Assembly: GCA_963796485.1 (NCBI GenBank)
Contig: CAWCLV010000010.1
Coordinates: 466,078-530,077 of the forward strand
Length of the DNA stretch: 64,000 nucleotides
Direction: 5' to 3'
From: CAWCDJ01 sp963796485
Lineage (GTDB): Bacteria; Acidobacteriota; Terriglobia; Bryobacterales; Bryobacteraceae
Both the position numbers and the translations under genes were made by a program. Numbering within the stretch: position 1 is the stretch's first letter; every line of letters starts with the position of its first letter. This document shows, one piece after another, positions 25,319-35,634 of this stretch. A model generated the notes under the pieces. That model did no database searches, was not told where the DNA came from, and saw only the letters and a program-made list of their open reading frames with translations.

Positions 25319-27471
25319 CGGTCCCTGATCTCCCGAAGCAATGCCGTGCTCTGCGAAGCCAGTTCGTAAGGCCGGCCCGCTGCCACGGTCAGGGAGTCTT
25401 CGCTCTCCGAGGCCGCCGAGCTGACCAGAACCTCCCAGGCCGCGACATGCCGTCGAGGCATGAAGAACTGGATCGGCTCGTGATGCGGATTGAGCAGGAT
25501 GAGGAAGGTATCGTCGCGGATCGGTTCGCCGACCCCGTTGACATCGTCCAGCGTGCGCCCGTTCAGCATCAGGCCGATACACCGCACCCAGCCGGCATTC
25601 CACTCCTCCGGGGTCATTTCGTCGCCGTCGGGACGCAGCCACTCGATGTCCTTTTCCCTCCGCCCATCCACTTTGCGCCGCGCTTGTCCGGGGTCGATCG
25701 GGCGGTCCTGGAAGAACTTCCTGCGGTGCAGGTTCGGGTGGTCGCGGCGGATCTCCACCAGGCGGGTGGTGAATTGGAGCAGCGACTGTTTGCGTGCGTC
25801 CAGGTTCCAGTCGATCCAGCTCAGGGGGTTATCCTGCGCGTAGGCGTTGTTGTTGCCTGCCTGTGTTCGTCCGATCTCGTCGCCTCCGCAGATCATCGGG
25901 ACACCCTGGGAGCAAAGGAGCGTCAGGAGGAAGTTTCGCTTCTGGCGCTCCCGGAGTTCGAGGATCGCGGGGTCTTCGGTTTCGCCTTCGACGCCGTAGT
26001 TCGAGGAATAGTTCTGGTCCGTCCCGTCCCGGTTGTTCTCGCCGTTCGCTTCGTTGTGTTTGTGATCGTAGCTGACCAGGTCGTTCAGCGTGAAGCCGTC
26101 ATGCGCGGTAATGAAGTTCACGCTGGCGGTAGGATGCCGGCCGTCCCGTTGATAGAGGTCGCTCGACCCGGTGAGGCGGTAGCCCAATTCCGCCAGTTGG
26201 CCGCCGTCGCCCTTCCAATACCGGCGGACCACGTCGCGGTAACGCCCGTTCCATTCCGCCCATAACGGCGGAAACGCCCCGACCTGGTAGCCGCCCGGGC
26301 CGACGTCCCATGGTTCCGCGATCAGCTTTACCTGCGAGATTACAGGGTCCTGGTTGATGATGTCGAAGAACGCCGAGAGGCGGTCCACTTCGTGCAGTTC
26401 CCGCGCCAGCGCGGCGGCCAGGTCGAAGCGAAACCCGTCTACGTGCATCTCCTGGATCCAGTACCGCAGGCTGTCCATGACCAGCTTGAGTACCTGTGGT
26501 TGACGCACGTTCAAGGTATTCCCGGTGCCCGTGAAATCGGTGTAATAGCGGGGATTGTCCTTCTTCAGCCGGTAGTAGGTGGAGTTGTCGATGCCGCGGA
26601 AGCTCAGGGTGGGCCCCAACTGATTGCCCTCGGCCGTGTGGTTGTAGACCACGTCCAGGATCACTTCGATACCCGCCCGGTGCAGGGCCTTGACCATGGC
26701 CTTGAATTCGCCGATCTGTTCGCCGCGGTCGCCGGAGGCGCTGTATCTTGCTTCGGGTGCGAAAAAGTTGATCGAGTTGTACCCCCAATAATTCCGCAGC
26801 CCGCGGTCGAGCAGGACCTTGTCGTCGATGAACTCGTGGACGGGCATGAGTTCGACCGCGGTAATCCCCAGCTTTTTGAGGTAGTCCACAGCCGCCGGAT
26901 GCGCCAGCCCGGCGTAGGTGCCCCGCAGCTCCGCGGGGATCTCCGGATGAAGCGCCGTGAAGCCCTTGACGTGCAGCTCGTAGATGACCGTGTCGTTCAA
27001 GAGCGTCATCGGCGGCCGGTCGTTTTCCCAGTCGAAATGGGAAGTGGTGACGACGCTCTTCGGAACGCCCCAGAAATCCTCGTTCGGATCGCAGGAGAGA
27101 TCCGCCTCCGGGGCGCCGAGCCGGTAGCCGAACAGCGGAGCGTCCCAATTGAGCGCGCCCGCCACCGCTTTGGTATAGGGGTCGATCAGCAGTTTCGCCG
27201 GATTGAAACGGTCGCCTTTTTCGGGGGCGTACGGCCCGTGCACCCGGTATCCGTACAACTGACCGAGTTTGATCCCGGGAAGATAGCAGTGCCAGACGTG
27301 GCCCGTGGACTCCCGAATATTCATCCTTTCGAATTCCATCGAATCCACCTCTTCGAACAGGCAGAGTTCGACCGCCGTGGCCTTCTCGGAGTAGAGCGCG
27401 AAGTTCACGCCCGTACCGTCCCATGTGGCCCCCTGCGGATAGGGCTTTCCAGGCAAGATCGTCCGAGCCAT
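25315..27471 (-). CDS. glgX: glycogen debranching protein GlgX/TreX (isoamylase-type)
   Basis: 718 residues from ATG 27471, the first in-frame ATG after a non-credible TTG. CBM48-like N-terminus (GATWDGTGVNFALYSEKA), then the GH13 regions VVYNHTAEGNQ, DGFRFDLAAAL (nucleophile), LIAEPWD (acid/base) and ITAHDGF. NYWGYNSINFFAPEARY and ENNRDGTDQNYSSNYG are typical of GlgX. It hydrolyses alpha-1,6 branches of glycogen or limit dextrin, making chains that TreZ (with TreY) turns to trehalose. First gene of a tightly overlapping three-gene operon. Confidence 0.94.
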   Translation of the reverse strand: MARTILPGKPYPQGATWDGTGVNFALYSEKATAVELCLFEEVDSMEFERMNIRESTGHVWHCYLPGIKLGQLYGYRVHGPYAPEKGDRFNPAKLLIDPYTKAVAGALNWDAPLFGYRLGAPEADLSCDPNEDFWGVPKSVVTTSHFDWENDRPPMTLLNDTVIYELHVKGFTALHPEIPAELRGTYAGLAHPAAVDYLKKLGITAVELMPVHEFIDDKVLLDRGLRNYWGYNSINFFAPEARYSASGDRGEQIGEFKAMVKALHRAGIEVILDVVYNHTAEGNQLGPTLSFRGIDNSTYYRLKKDNPRYYTDFTGTGNTLNVRQPQVLKLVMDSLRYWIQEMHVDGFRFDLAAALARELHEVDRLSAFFDIINQDPVISQVKLIAEPWDVGPGGYQVGAFPPLWAEWNGRYRDVVRRYWKGDGGQLAELGYRLTGSSDLYQRDGRHPTASVNFITAHDGFTLNDLVSYDHKHNEANGENNRDGTDQNYSSNYGVEGETEDPAILELRERQKRNFLLTLLCSQGVPMICGGDEIGRTQAGNNNAYAQDNPLSWIDWNLDARKQSLLQFTTRLVEIRRDHPNLHRRKFFQDRPIDPGQARRKVDGRREKDIEWLRPDGDEMTPEEWNAGWVRCIGLMLNGRTLDDVNGVGEPIRDDTFLILLNPHHEPIQFFMPRRHVAAWEVLVSSAASESEDSLTVAAGRPYELASQSTALLREIRDR

Positions 27472-27584
27472 CGTTCCGATGCTACGGCTTAGCACGCCGG
27501 TTTCCAAGATATCGGAGCGAACGAAAGTGAGGAACTGCGCAGCCGCAATCGGTGGAAGGTGGAGAATGGTGCCTAAACGCGCGA

Positions 27585-27614
27585 AACGCGGAAGGCGATT
27601 CCGCCTTCCGCGTT
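27585..27614 (-). terminator. terminator hairpin after glutamine synthetase
   Basis: Perfect 13-base arms (AACGCGGAAGGCG / CGCCTTCCGCGTT) with a 4-base loop, 24 bases past the glnA stop. The following minus-strand tract (TTTCGCGCGTTT) is only partly T-rich, so termination strength is uncertain. Confidence 0.6.
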
Positions 27615-27637
27615 CCGCTTCGAAGTTTCCGTGCTGC

Positions 27638-29065
27638 CTAAAACATATTCCAGAGGTACTGGTTGTATACCTCGTGGTGATACTGCACTTCCGGCGCTTT
27701 GACGAAGCTTCCCAACAGCCGCGGGCAGCGGTCCGCCGAAGCCTGCTTCAGGTCCGCGTAGCGGGCCTTCACGTCCTCGCTGAGCAGCTTCGTGGTCCAC
27801 TCCGCATTCCGGTAATTGCTCATCGCGTCGTAGATGTTGTCCGGCAGGAAGCGATCGGCCGACCGCAGGTTCTTCACCTTCGCGATATCTCCCTCGATGC
27901 CGGTCTTGAACACCGACAACATCACGAGGTACGGGTTGGCGTCGGGGCCCACCGAGCGGACTTCCACTCGCGAGCTGCGCTCGTTGCCGATCGGAATCCG
28001 CACCATCGAGCCGCGGTCCACCGCCGAAGCTTTGATCTGGTTGGGCGCTTCGAAGTGCGGGTCGAGCCGGCGGTAGGCGTTCACGCTCGCGTTCAGCAGC
28101 AGGCAGATATCGTTGCCGTGGGTCAGGATGCGGTCCACGAACTGCCAGGCCAGCTTGCTCATCTTTTCTTCGCCGCTCGGATCCCAGAACAGGTTCTTGC
28201 CGTTCTTGCTGATCGAGACATTGGTGTGCATGCCGTTGCCGTTGACGCCCACCACGGGTTTCGGCAGGAAGCACGCCGTGAGCCCCATCTTGGTGGCCAC
28301 CTGGCGGCAGATCAGCTTGTAGAGCTGGATATGATCCGCCGCGGAGACCACGTCGGCATAGCTGTAGTTGATCTCGAACTGCGAAGGCGCGACTTCCGGA
28401 TGGTCCTTTTCGTTCTGGAAACCCATCGCTCGCTGCACTTCGGCGCTGGTGTCGATGAAGTGCCGCAGCGGGTCGCCGGGCAGGGAGTGGTAATAGCCGC
28501 CGGTATTGACGTATTCGAACTTGTTGGTGTCGTGGTAGCGGCGTTCGGCATCCGAGCCGTTGAAAAGGAAACCTTCGATTTCGTTCGCCGCGTTCAGGGT
28601 GTAGCCCTTGGTCTCGAACAACTGGTCGGCATAACCCTTCAGCACGCCCCGGATATCGGCTGTGTACGGCGTTCCGTCCTTATCGATGACCTGGCCGAAC
28701 AGCAGCACTTTGCCCGCTCCGAAGACGTCGGCCGGAGCCCAGTAGAAGGCATTCCAGTCCATGTGCAGCCGGAGGTCGCTTTCGCGCTGCGCGGTGAAGC
28801 CGCGGATCGAAGAACCGTCGAACGTCAGGTTGTCATAGCTCTTGACCAGGAACTTCTTGTCGTAGTCGAGCATGTGCAACCGGCCTTCCAGGTCGCTGAA
28901 CAGGACTGTTACGGCCTTGATGCGCTTCTCGTCGGTCAGGTACTTCAGCCGGTCTTCCTGGACCTGGTGCGCCGGAACGCGGTTTTTCCGCTGCTCCTTC
29001 GCCTCGAGGTTCAAGTCCTCCAGCTCGGCATAAGAAAGGCGTAAAAAATCTTGCAAGTCGTTCAA
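27638..29065 (-). CDS. glnA: glutamine synthetase
   Basis: 475 residues if translated from TTG 29065, which has AGGAG eight bases upstream and gives the normal family length; the frame continues upstream but that part is low-complexity and unlike the family. Visible signatures: LTFDGSSIRGF, EIEGFLF and DHPEVAPSQFEINYSYAD (metal ligands), KPVVGVNGNGMHTNVSISKNG (ATP-site His region), and SSRVEVRSVGPDANPYLVM (glutamate-binding Arg). NIYDAM stands where the adenylylation Tyr loop NLYDLP occurs, but control by adenylylation is uncertain. Makes glutamine from glutamate, ammonia and ATP in the cytoplasm. Monocistronic, with its own hairpin terminator. Confidence 0.92.
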   Translation of the reverse strand: MNDLQDFLRLSYAELEDLNLEAKEQRKNRVPAHQVQEDRLKYLTDEKRIKAVTVLFSDLEGRLHMLDYDKKFLVKSYDNLTFDGSSIRGFTAQRESDLRLHMDWNAFYWAPADVFGAGKVLLFGQVIDKDGTPYTADIRGVLKGYADQLFETKGYTLNAANEIEGFLFNGSDAERRYHDTNKFEYVNTGGYYHSLPGDPLRHFIDTSAEVQRAMGFQNEKDHPEVAPSQFEINYSYADVVSAADHIQLYKLICRQVATKMGLTACFLPKPVVGVNGNGMHTNVSISKNGKNLFWDPSGEEKMSKLAWQFVDRILTHGNDICLLLNASVNAYRRLDPHFEAPNQIKASAVDRGSMVRIPIGNERSSRVEVRSVGPDANPYLVMLSVFKTGIEGDIAKVKNLRSADRFLPDNIYDAMSNYRNAEWTTKLLSEDVKARYADLKQASADRCPRLLGSFVKAPEVQYHHEVYNQYLWNMF

Positions 29066-29236
29066 GGTTGCATCTCCTGAAATGTCTTGAGCGGAAGATA
29101 CCGGGGAACCCGGTGACGGCGTTTCCGCGGAGCGGTCACTTACATTTTCGCGGTCCGGGTGTGCGCGAGGCAACGGTTTCGCCCATAGATTGTTCTTATG
29201 AGGGGACTTTGAGAAATTGATGGAATTCGGAAAAGG

Positions 29237-30193
29237 CTATTTCCGATCCGGAGGGGCGCTGGCGAGTTCGATCATCGCGGCCAGAATCTTCCGCCGCTGA
29301 TCCGGGGTCACGGTCAGGTACCGCTGCCTGCCTCCCGGGGATTGGGCGAAGTGCGTGATGGCCGCGTCGTCCACCGTGATGGTCCCCGGCGCCGAGAGCC
29401 CGAAATATCCGGCGTCCGGGCGCACGGCATAGAGCGTCGCGGTCAGGTCCCAGGTGGGGCGGTCATAAGGCATTTTCATGTACCGCCGGTAGGCGTCCGC
29501 CACCGGGTGATGCGGCACATAGCCGAAGTCGTGCTCGATGCTGGTTGCGGGATACAGGATCGACTGTCCCACCTCGAAGCCGCTGGCCACGATGGGCGTG
29601 GGCCAGCCGGCGAAGACTTCCTTCGCCGAAGCAACGTCGGAGTAGACGTTGAACTCCTTGTTGCCGGTGGGAAACGCACCTGCCATCACCGAGAGCAGCC
29701 TGACCTTCCGTTCGATCAGCGCGCGGTCGGTACGGAGCAGGCGGGCAAGGTTGCTGCTGAACCCCACCTGCACGATCACCACCGAGTGGTCCTTCTCGCC
29801 CTTTAGAACGCGGCGCAGCACCGCCACAGCGTCGGGCGCTTCGCGCTGGTCCTGCAGCTTGTGGGGATAGAAACCGGATTCGACCGGTCCCTCGATCATC
29901 GGCGTATCCTTGCCCGGCGGCGTCCCGGGAGGAATCGCGCCGATGGGAATGCCCGGCCTGCCGTAGAACGTATCGACCGCATCGATGTACGGCGCGGCGA
30001 AGTGGCAATCCTTGGTGATCGTCACGGCCAGCAACCTGGCCTCGCCGAGGCTTTCCATCCGGTGGATCATGGCCAGGGCAAGGGCATCGTCAACGTCGTT
30101 GCCGATATCCGTATCGAAGATCAGGCGAACCGGTTCGGCGGCAAATGCGAAGCCGCAAAAGAGCGCCGTGAGCAATGCCACGCGTCGCATCAT
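29237..30193 (-). CDS. inosine/uridine-preferring nucleoside hydrolase family protein, secreted
   Basis: 318 residues from ATG 30193, with signal peptide MMRRVALLTALFCGFAFA. LIFDTDIGNDVDDALALAMI is the N-terminal calcium-binding DxDxxxDD motif of the family; TWDLTATLYAVRP near the C-terminus gives the last Asp ligand, and EFNVYSDVASAKEVFAG matches the ribose/base pocket region. It should split the N-glycosidic bond of nucleosides or a related compound outside the cytoplasm. Its ATG follows the atpC stop by one base, so it is probably read with the ATP synthase operon, an unexpected partner. Confidence 0.85.
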   Translation of the reverse strand: MMRRVALLTALFCGFAFAAEPVRLIFDTDIGNDVDDALALAMIHRMESLGEARLLAVTITKDCHFAAPYIDAVDTFYGRPGIPIGAIPPGTPPGKDTPMIEGPVESGFYPHKLQDQREAPDAVAVLRRVLKGEKDHSVVIVQVGFSSNLARLLRTDRALIERKVRLLSVMAGAFPTGNKEFNVYSDVASAKEVFAGWPTPIVASGFEVGQSILYPATSIEHDFGYVPHHPVADAYRRYMKMPYDRPTWDLTATLYAVRPDAGYFGLSAPGTITVDDAAITHFAQSPGGRQRYLTVTPDQRRKILAAMIELASAPPDRK

Positions 30194-30194
30194 G

Positions 30195-30599
30195 CTAACT
30201 CTGCTGCGCGGCGTCCACGCGCGCCTGGGCCCACGCCAGGGTCTCGAGCGAAATCGCCGGGTCCACACCGACCGCCGGGTTGACGATCTGCGCCTGAGCC
30301 TGCCGGAGTTCCTGGCGGGCGCGCTCCACGTCGATATCCTCGGCGCGCTCGGCGGCGTTCGCCAGTACCCGTACGTGGTCAGGCAGGACTTCGACGAAGC
30401 CGCCCTGAACCGACAGGTACCGCTTCCGGCCCCCCGCCGAGTAGCTGAGGAATCCCGTGCTGAGCTGCCCAAGCAGGGGAGCGTGGCCGGGCAGGACCCC
30501 CATATAGCCGTTCTTTTCGGGCAACTGCACCTGCTCCACGGATTCCCGCACGAGCAGCCGCTCCGGCGTTGCGACCTCGAGTTCCAGCAGGTCCGGCAT
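30195..30599 (-). CDS. atpC: ATP synthase F1 subunit epsilon
   Basis: 134 residues. LLELEVATPERLLVRESVEQVQLPEKNGYMGVLPGHAPLL is the conserved N-terminal beta-sandwich, GGFVEVLPDHVRVLANAAERAEDID its end, and the last 45 residues form the helical hairpin (RARQELRQAQAQI). The subunit links the gamma stalk to the c-ring and can inhibit ATP hydrolysis. Starts 3 bases after atpD. Confidence 0.96.
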   Translation of the reverse strand: MPDLLELEVATPERLLVRESVEQVQLPEKNGYMGVLPGHAPLLGQLSTGFLSYSAGGRKRYLSVQGGFVEVLPDHVRVLANAAERAEDIDVERARQELRQAQAQIVNPAVGVDPAISLETLAWAQARVDAAQQS

Positions 30600-30602
30600 C
30601 GG

Positions 30603-32054
30603 TTATCCCCTCTTCAGGGCTTCGGCTCGCTCCAGGACTTCTTCGATCGTGCCCTGCATGTAGAAAGCCTGCTCGGGGATTTCGTCGTGCTTGCCCTCGA
30701 CGATCTCCTTGAATCCCTTGATGGTGTCCGCCAGCTTCACGTACTTGCCCGGGAAGCCGGTGAACTGCTCGGCCACGTGGAACGGCTGGCTGAGGAAGCG
30801 CTGGATCTTGCGTGCGCGTGCCACGCTCTGCTTATCCTCGTCGGAAAGCTCATCGATACCCAGAATGGCAATAATGTCCTGCAGGTCTTTGTAGCGCTGC
30901 AGAACGCCCTTCACCGACTGGGCCACGTCGTAGTGTTCCTTGCCTACGATCAGCGGATCCAGAATGCGCGACGTGGAGGCCAGCGGATCGACCGCCGGGT
31001 AGATGCCGAGCGAGGCGATGTCGCGCGAAAGGTTCGTGGTCGCGTCCAGGTGGGCGAAGGCCGTTGCCGGAGCGGGGTCGGTGTAGTCGTCGGCCGGCAC
31101 GTAAATCGCCTGCACCGAAGTGATGGAGCCGTTCTTGGTGGAGGTGATGCGCTCCTGCAACTCGCCCATTTCGGTGGCCAGGTTGGGCTGATAGCCGACG
31201 GCGCTCGGCATGCGGCCAAGCAGCGCCGAAACTTCCGAGCCGGCTTGGGTGAAGCGGAAAATGTTGTCGATGAAGAGCAACACGTCCTGGTGCTCTTCAT
31301 CGCGGAAATACTCCGCGACCGTCAGCCCGGTCAGGCCGACGCGCAGGCGGGCTCCCGGCGGCTCCGTCATCTGCCCGTAGATGAGGGCGCACTTGGATTT
31401 GTGGAAATCGTGCGGGTCGATGACGCCCGATTCCTGCATTTCGAGCCACAGGTCGTTGCCTTCGCGGGTGCGTTCGCCCACGCCGGAAAAGACCGAGACA
31501 CCGCCGTGCTTCATGGCGATGTTGTTGATCAGTTCCTGAATGATGACCGTCTTGCCGACGCCCGCGCCGCCGAACAGTCCGATTTTGCCGCCGCGCAGGT
31601 AAGGCTCGATCAGGTCGATGACCTTGATGCCGGTTTCGAACATCTCCAGGCGCGTCGATTGTTCTTCAAACGAAGGCGCCGGACGGTGAATCGAGTAGCG
31701 TTTTTTGGCGTTCACCGGTCCCATATCGTCCACCGGTTCGCCGATCACGTTCAGCACGCGGCCGAGCGTCTCCGGTCCCACCGGCACTTCCACCGGGCGC
31801 CCCAGGCTGATGGCCTTCATGCCTCGCACGAGGCCCTCGGTGGGCTGCAGCGCGATGGTCCTGACCCGGCCTTCGCCGATGTGCTGCTCCGCTTCGCAGA
31901 TGATGTCGATCGGCTGCGGGACGTCGTAGCCCTCGCTGGTCACGCGGATCGCCGTGTACAGCAGCGGGATTTGCCCTTCCGGAAATTCGCAGTCTACGGC
32001 CGGTCCGGCCACCTGGACTACCTTTCCGATCACGTCTCCATTGCTCGATGCCAT
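30603..32054 (-). CDS. atpD: ATP synthase F1 subunit beta (catalytic)
   Basis: 483 residues. GLFGGAGVGKTVIIQELI is the P-loop, SGVGERTREGNDLW contains the catalytic Glu region, DVLLFIDNIFRFTQAGSEVSALLGRMPSAVGYQP is the Walker B and nucleotide-site block, and PADDYTDPAPATAFAHLDATT the following one. The DELSDEDKQ sequence that contacts gamma is present (DELSDEDKQSVARARKIQRF). Slightly longer than average, with HEPs such as YSIHRPAPSFEEQ conserved. Fully typical catalytic subunit. Confidence 0.98.
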   Translation of the reverse strand: MASSNGDVIGKVVQVAGPAVDCEFPEGQIPLLYTAIRVTSEGYDVPQPIDIICEAEQHIGEGRVRTIALQPTEGLVRGMKAISLGRPVEVPVGPETLGRVLNVIGEPVDDMGPVNAKKRYSIHRPAPSFEEQSTRLEMFETGIKVIDLIEPYLRGGKIGLFGGAGVGKTVIIQELINNIAMKHGGVSVFSGVGERTREGNDLWLEMQESGVIDPHDFHKSKCALIYGQMTEPPGARLRVGLTGLTVAEYFRDEEHQDVLLFIDNIFRFTQAGSEVSALLGRMPSAVGYQPNLATEMGELQERITSTKNGSITSVQAIYVPADDYTDPAPATAFAHLDATTNLSRDIASLGIYPAVDPLASTSRILDPLIVGKEHYDVAQSVKGVLQRYKDLQDIIAILGIDELSDEDKQSVARARKIQRFLSQPFHVAEQFTGFPGKYVKLADTIKGFKEIVEGKHDEIPEQAFYMQGTIEEVLERAEALKRG

Positions 32055-32063
32055 AGTTTCCCT

Positions 32064-32916
<853 letters not shown>

Positions 32917-32924
<8 letters not shown>

Positions 32925-34452
32925 GGGAAGCCGCGGCGTTCTCCGCTACGAAACGCGCCTTGAACTCGTCGATCACGCTGGTGATCCGGGCGCGGAGCGT
33001 GTCATCCAGGGCTTTTTTCGTGCGAATCTCTTCCCACAGGCTGCGGTGGGCGTTTTCGATGAACCGGTAAAGTTCCTCTTCGAACTTCCGGCACTGTTCC
33101 ACCGGCATGTCGTCGAGATAGCCGCGAGTGCCGGCGAAAATGATGACAATCTGCTTTTCGAGCGGCAGCGGCTGGTACTGCCCCTGCTTCAGAATTTCGA
33201 CGAGGTGTTTTCCGCGGTTGAGCTGGTCCATGGACGCCTTGTCGAGGTCCGACCCGAACTGCGCGAACGCCGCCAGCGCGCGGTACTGCGCCAGGTCGAG
33301 ACGCAAGCCGCCGGCGATCGCCTTCATTGCCTTGGTCTGCGCGTTGCCGCCGACACGGCTGACGGAGATGCCCACGTTGATGGCAGGCCGCACGTTGGAG
33401 TTGAACAGGTCGGCTTCCAGGAAGATCTGGCCATCCGTGATCGAAATGACGTTGGTCGGGATGTATGCCGAGACGTCGCCCGCCTGGGTCTCGATCACCG
33501 GCAGGGCGGTCAGCGAGCCGCCGCCGTTCGCCGCGTTCAGCTTGGCTGCGCGTTCGAGCAGGCGGCTGTGCAGATAGAACACGTCGCCGGGGTATGCCTC
33601 GCGCCCCGGGGGACGCCGCAGCAGCAGGGAAATCTCGCGGTAAGCGGCCGCGTGCTTCGAAAGATCGTCGTAGATGCAGAGGGCGTGCCGCCCGGTATCG
33701 CGGAAGTACTCGCCCATTGCGCAGCCGGCGAATGGGGCAATGAATTGCATCGGGGCGGGGTCGGAAGCCGAAGCCGAAACCACGATGGTATAGTCCATCG
33801 CCCCGTGGTCTTCGAGCACCTTCACCACTTGGGCTACCGTGGAGCGCTTCTGTCCGATCGCGACGTAGATGCAGATCACGTCGCCGCCCTTTTGGTTGAT
33901 AATGGCGTCGATCGCGATCGCGGTCTTTCCGGTCTGGCGGTCTCCGATGATCAATTCGCGCTGTCCGCGCCCGATCGGGATCATGGCGTCGATCGCCTTG
34001 ATGCCCGTCTGCATCGGCTCTTTCACAGGCTGCCGCGCGACAACGCCGGGAGCCAGGCGCTCCACCGGGTAGAACTGGGTGGTCGCAATCGACCCCTTGC
34101 CGTCGATCGGCTGCCCCAGCGCATCGACCACGCGCCCGACCAGCGCTTCTCCGACCGGCACCGACATGATGCGGCCCGTGCGGCGGACTTCGTCGCCCTC
34201 TTTGATTTCCGTGTAGTCGCCCAGCAGCACCGAGCCGACCTGGTCTTCCTCCAGGTTCATGGCGATCCCCGCTACGTTGTGGGGGAACTCGATCAGTTCC
34301 CCGGCCATCACCTTTTCCAGGCCATGGATGCGGGCGATGCCGTCGCCTACGGAAATGACCGAGCCGGTCTCGGTCACATCGATCGCGCGCTCGTAGTTCT
34401 CGATTTCCTGGCGAAGGATGCTGGTGATCTCATCTGCTCGAATTTGAGCCAT
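32917..34452 (-). CDS. atpA: ATP synthase F1 subunit alpha
   Basis: 511 residues. GDRQTGKTAIAIDAIINQKG is the P-loop, EYFRDTGRHALCIYDDLSKHAAAYREISLLLRRPPGREAYPGDVFYLHSRLLERAA the Walker B and following block, and RPAINVGISVSRVGGNAQTKAMK the signature near 360. The N-terminal beta domain (EITSILRQEIENYE, GVISVGDGIARIHGLEK-like) is complete. Non-catalytic nucleotide-binding subunit of F1; normal length. Confidence 0.98.
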
Positions 34453-34461
34453 AATTCCTCG

Positions 34462-35016
34462 TTATGCTTCCGCGCTCATGCGGCGTTCCAGCGATTCCAG
34501 CTGGCCTCGCACCGAGCCATCGTAAATCCGGGAGCCGATTCGGGCTACTGCGCCGCCGATCAGCCGGTCGTCCACCGCGTAGCGGGCGCGAATCCGTTTT
34601 CCGGTAAGCTGCTGCAATTGTGCCGCCAGCGCGGTTCGCTGCGCCGGGGTGAGTTCCCGGGCCGATTGCACGTCGGCTCGCGCAAACCCCATCCGCTCGT
34701 CTACGGTCTGCTCGAAAGCGGAGAGGATGGCCGGAATCAGCGGGATGCGCCGGTGGTCCAGCAGCACGAATAAAAAGTTCCGCGTCACGCGCGAAGCCTT
34801 CAAAACCTCGGCCAGCCGGCCGATCACTGCCCGCTTGCGCCCGATCGGGATCGCCGGCGTGACAAGCACTTCTTGCAGTTCGGACGAAGATTTAAGCGCG
34901 TCTTCGAAAGCTCCGAGCTCCGCAACGGCGTCGTTGGGGCGCAGATCGGATCCCGCTTGCATCACAACGTCCGCAAGGGCATTCGCGTATCGCGCGGCTA
35001 CTGCTGAAAGGGTCAT
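34462..35016 (-). CDS. atpH: ATP synthase subunit delta
   Basis: 184 residues. The N-terminal six-helix domain starts AARYANALADVV, a family hallmark, and the C-terminal part has LTGKRIRARYAVDDRLIGGAVARIGSRIYDGSVRGQLESL, the conserved end that binds subunit b. Sits between atpF and atpA as in most bacterial operons, with 6- and 9-base gaps. Confidence 0.95.
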   Translation of the reverse strand: MTLSAVAARYANALADVVMQAGSDLRPNDAVAELGAFEDALKSSSELQEVLVTPAIPIGRKRAVIGRLAEVLKASRVTRNFLFVLLDHRRIPLIPAILSAFEQTVDERMGFARADVQSARELTPAQRTALAAQLQQLTGKRIRARYAVDDRLIGGAVARIGSRIYDGSVRGQLESLERRMSAEA

Positions 35017-35022
35017 TTCGGT

Positions 35023-35634
35023 TTAGACGCCCTGCGCCGCAGGCGTGGGCTTATCGAGTTTGCGGACGAAGCTGTCGACCAGTTTCTCATCGAGATCGCC
35101 GGTCATGCGGCTCCGGATCTTTTGTTCGGCGACGCTCACCGCGAGGGACGCGGCAAAGCGCCTCAATTCCAGCCGGACCGCTCTTCCGGCCGCCTCGATC
35201 TCCTGCTCCGCGCCGGCCTGGATCTTCGCCACGTCGGCCGCCGCCTGGGCCGTGAGCCGTTCCGTTTCCGCCCCCGCTTCCTTTTCCGATTCCTCGCGGA
35301 GAGCGGCGATCTCGTGTTCCAGGTTGGCCAGCCGGCTCTCGATCTCGGCGACCCGCCGTTCCGCGTCCTTGCGTAGGTCGGTCGATTCGATCAGGTCTTT
35401 TCGAATTTTCCGGGACCTGCCGGCGTAAAACGGCCCGGCGTTTTTGTAGATCAGGTAACCCAGGGCGGCGGCGAGCACAATGAAATTTGCCCACATCCAG
35501 ACCAGGGTGCTGCCGTGCTCTTCCTCGCCCGGGGCGGTGCCGTGCGCTACCGCCGGGTTTTCCTGGGCGGCGAGAACTCCGCCGCCGGTGGCGGCCAATC
35601 CGCAGAACAGTGCGGCGATAGCCAGGAGTCTCAT
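35023..35634 (-). CDS. atpF: ATP synthase Fo subunit b with cleavable-looking N-terminus
   Basis: 203 residues, longer than the usual 155-165. The N-terminus MRLLAIAALFCGLAATGGGVLAAQ looks like a signal peptide, followed by a charged spacer (HGTAPGEEEHGS) and the expected membrane helix (TLVWMWANFIVLAAALGYLIY). The rest is a long charged coiled coil (KIRKDLIESTDLRKDAERRVAEIESRL onwards) that forms the peripheral stalk with delta. The ATG overlaps the b' gene by 4 bases. Confidence 0.9.
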   Translation of the reverse strand: MRLLAIAALFCGLAATGGGVLAAQENPAVAHGTAPGEEEHGSTLVWMWANFIVLAAALGYLIYKNAGPFYAGRSRKIRKDLIESTDLRKDAERRVAEIESRLANLEHEIAALREESEKEAGAETERLTAQAAADVAKIQAGAEQEIEAAGRAVRLELRRFAASLAVSVAEQKIRSRMTGDLDEKLVDSFVRKLDKPTPAAQGV

